A stretch of 23,280 nucleotides of DNA, from positions 1 to 23,280 of the forward strand of contig CALXSA010000019.1 of the NCBI GenBank assembly GCA_944390995.1, in the 5' to 3' direction. Position numbers and translations under genes: made by a program. This document shows positions 22,276 to 23,280 of this stretch, one piece after another (position 1 is the stretch's first letter; each line of letters begins with the position of its first letter). This stretch comes from an uncultured Clostridia bacterium (GTDB taxonomy: Bacteria; Bacillota_A; Clostridia; TANB77; CAG-508). The notes under the pieces are model-generated. The model worked only from the letters and a program-made list of their open reading frames with translations. It made no database searches and had not been told where the DNA came from.

Positions 22276-22785
22276 TTAAACTAGGCCGTCAATCAAATGC
22301 ACAACAATCTTATTATTCTCCACATCCACATCCCTTATAACTTCTTTTGTGGATGGTAGCAATATTTGTTTTCCTAGGTCATCTTTTATCACATATACAT
22401 CATGGCTTTTGTTATTAAATATATCATCTACTTTTCCAAGCAAATTTCCATCTTCATCATATACATCAATTCCAATTAAGTCCGCAATGAAGTATGTATC
22501 TTTGGGAAGCTTTCTTGCATTCTCCCTTTTAATTTTTATATAACAGCCTTTATACTTTTCTGCCATATTTATATCTTCAATACCTTTAAACTTAACCAAA
22601 ACCAAATTCTTATGATATTTAACTTCTTCAATTTGCATCTCTATTAGTTCTTTTTGTTTTACAACAAAAACACTTTCTAGTTCTTCAAACCTTTCTAAGT
22701 CATCTGTAAATGGAACTATTTTTACAAAACCCTTTATTCCAAATGTGTTTACAATTTGACCTATTTCAAAATATTCTTGCTTCAT
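22276..22785 (-). CDS. rimM: 16S rRNA processing/ribosome maturation factor RimM
   Basis: RimM binds S19 and helps assemble the 30S head. The 169-residue product has the N-terminal beta-barrel start (MKQEYFEIGQIVNTFGIKGF, with the typical G-x-x-G-x-(K/R)-G pattern) and a C-terminal PRC-barrel (DLIGIDVYDEDGNLLGKVDD, about 102-121), ending with the common ILLPSTKEVIRDVD. The start is the ATG at 22785 with GAGG six bases upstream; the in-frame TTG at 22797 overlaps that ribosome binding site and is rejected. It follows khpA by 26 bases in the rpsP operon. The length is normal. Confidence 0.96.
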   Translation of the reverse strand: MKQEYFEIGQIVNTFGIKGFVKIVPFTDDLERFEELESVFVVKQKELIEMQIEEVKYHKNLVLVKFKGIEDINMAEKYKGCYIKIKRENARKLPKDTYFIADLIGIDVYDEDGNLLGKVDDIFNNKSHDVYVIKDDLGKQILLPSTKEVIRDVDVENNKIVVHLIDGLV

Positions 22786-22811
22786 GTTAAACCTCAATTT
22801 TCACTTTATAA

Positions 22812-23042
22812 TTAGTCTGTAAACTCTATTGTAACTTTTTTCTTTTCCTTTGCAGCTAAAGCTTTTATAACTATACGAATAGAATTTGCAACTTTTCCTT
22901 GCTTTCCTATTACTCTACCCATGTCTTCAGCTGAAACTTTAACTTTATATGTTATTCTGCCCGCTTCTTCGCTTTCTTCTATAGAAACAGCGTCTTGGTT
23001 TTCTACTATATTTCTTATGATTGCCTCTAAAGTTTGTTTCAT
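22812..23042 (-). CDS. khpA: KH-domain RNA-binding protein KhpA (YlqC)
   Basis: KhpA is a small KH-domain protein that binds RNA and, with KhpB/EloR in many Gram-positives, affects cell-wall elongation and sRNA use. The 76-residue protein is a single type II KH domain with the signature loop GRVIGKQGKVANSIR (about residues 42-56). The start has AAAGGA upstream. It lies between rpsP and rimM, as in most Firmicutes. The 110 bases before it, after rpsP, hold no other gene. Confidence 0.95.
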   Translation of the reverse strand: MKQTLEAIIRNIVENQDAVSIEESEEAGRITYKVKVSAEDMGRVIGKQGKVANSIRIVIKALAAKEKKKVTIEFTD

Positions 23043-23152
23043 AATGCATCCTTTCTATTTCCAATACATATTAGAAATAAGATTAATTTTTCTCTGCACT
23101 CTAAAAAGTTTTTATTCCACCTCAAGTCATTTTTAACTTCTGGCATTTCAAA

Positions 23153-23280
23153 CTATTTTGCAAGTTCTATTAGTCTTTTTACAGTGTCTGTTGGTTTTGC
23201 ACCATTCTTTACCCATTTTTCTACTTTTTCTTTGTCAAGTACTATTGTAGATGGTTCTGTCATAGGATTGTATGTTCCTA
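23153..23280 (-). CDS. rpsP: Ribosomal protein S16, C-terminal part
   Basis: The frame is open to the window edge and stops at 23153 (TAG). The 42 visible residues ([20 protein letters not shown] and then [20 protein letters not shown]) match the C-terminal half of S16, including the conserved GTYNP and GAxPTDTVxxL motifs. S16 is an early-binding 30S protein. It heads the visible part of the operon with khpA, rimM, trmD and rplS. The start and promoter are outside the window. Confidence 0.93.
   Translation of the reverse strand, partial: GTYNPMTEPSTIVLDKEKVEKWVKNGAKPTDTVKRLIELAK

Noticed and set aside
1..23280. tRNA or rRNA genes
   Set aside because: No cloverleaf with a T-loop GTTCRA and acceptor stem, and no rRNA signature, was seen on either strand.

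Overview
The window comes from a low-GC Gram-positive bacterium, most likely a member of the Clostridia (Bacillota). The evidence is the AT-rich sequence with strong AAGGAGG-type ribosome binding sites, TTG and GTG starts, the rpsP-khpA-rimM-trmD-rplS order, the radA-disA pair, CdaA plus DisA diadenylate cyclases, and a Tad/Flp-type locus. I cannot name a genus. Almost everything is on the minus strand. The exceptions are one small membrane-protein gene (4369-5004) and one probable structured RNA (about 20341-20646).

In minus-strand reading order, right to left, the window starts with a translation operon: rpsP (cut by the window edge), khpA, rimM, trmD and rplS. Next is an 863-bp intergenic region holding a 35-bp tandem repeat, a plus-strand structured RNA with its own promoter and terminator, and the rsmD promoter region. 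Then come rsmD and a small coiled-coil protein gene, a 19-bp perfect palindrome made of two inverted DnaA-box consensus sequences, and ftsK/spoIIIE with a clear promoter and a TTG start, coupled to a 497-codon gene of unknown function. After a repeat island (14515-14841) follow a beta-CASP metallo-beta-lactamase nuclease, a GH15 glucoamylase-like enzyme, radA and disA. A membrane-anchored cyclophilin follows with its own promoter, then a 45-residue membrane protein, cdaA and truA.

A DUF2651-like membrane protein with a Cys/Asn/Ser-rich tail lies convergent to truA. It is flanked by inverted copies of a repeat, and its ribosome binding site sits inside a near-perfect hairpin. The left end is a Tad/Flp-like pilus or secretion locus transcribed leftwards: a CpaB-like SAF-domain protein, two ParA/MinD-like proteins with degenerate P-loops, and a CpaF-like ATPase with an unusual N-terminal membrane anchor and a one-base frame break in its Walker A motif.

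Functionally the window joins ribosome assembly and tRNA/rRNA modification (rpsP, rimM, trmD, rplS, rsmD, truA), chromosome segregation and DNA-integrity signalling (ftsK, radA, disA, with cdaA as a second c-di-AMP source), and a surface appendage system. The most unusual non-coding content is several families of short dispersed repeats: TGTCCCC elements with a 35-bp period, a motif at the 3' ends of minus-strand genes, and a small GGTTATAGG leader element. The other notable items are the plus-strand structured RNA and the RBS-sequestering hairpin.
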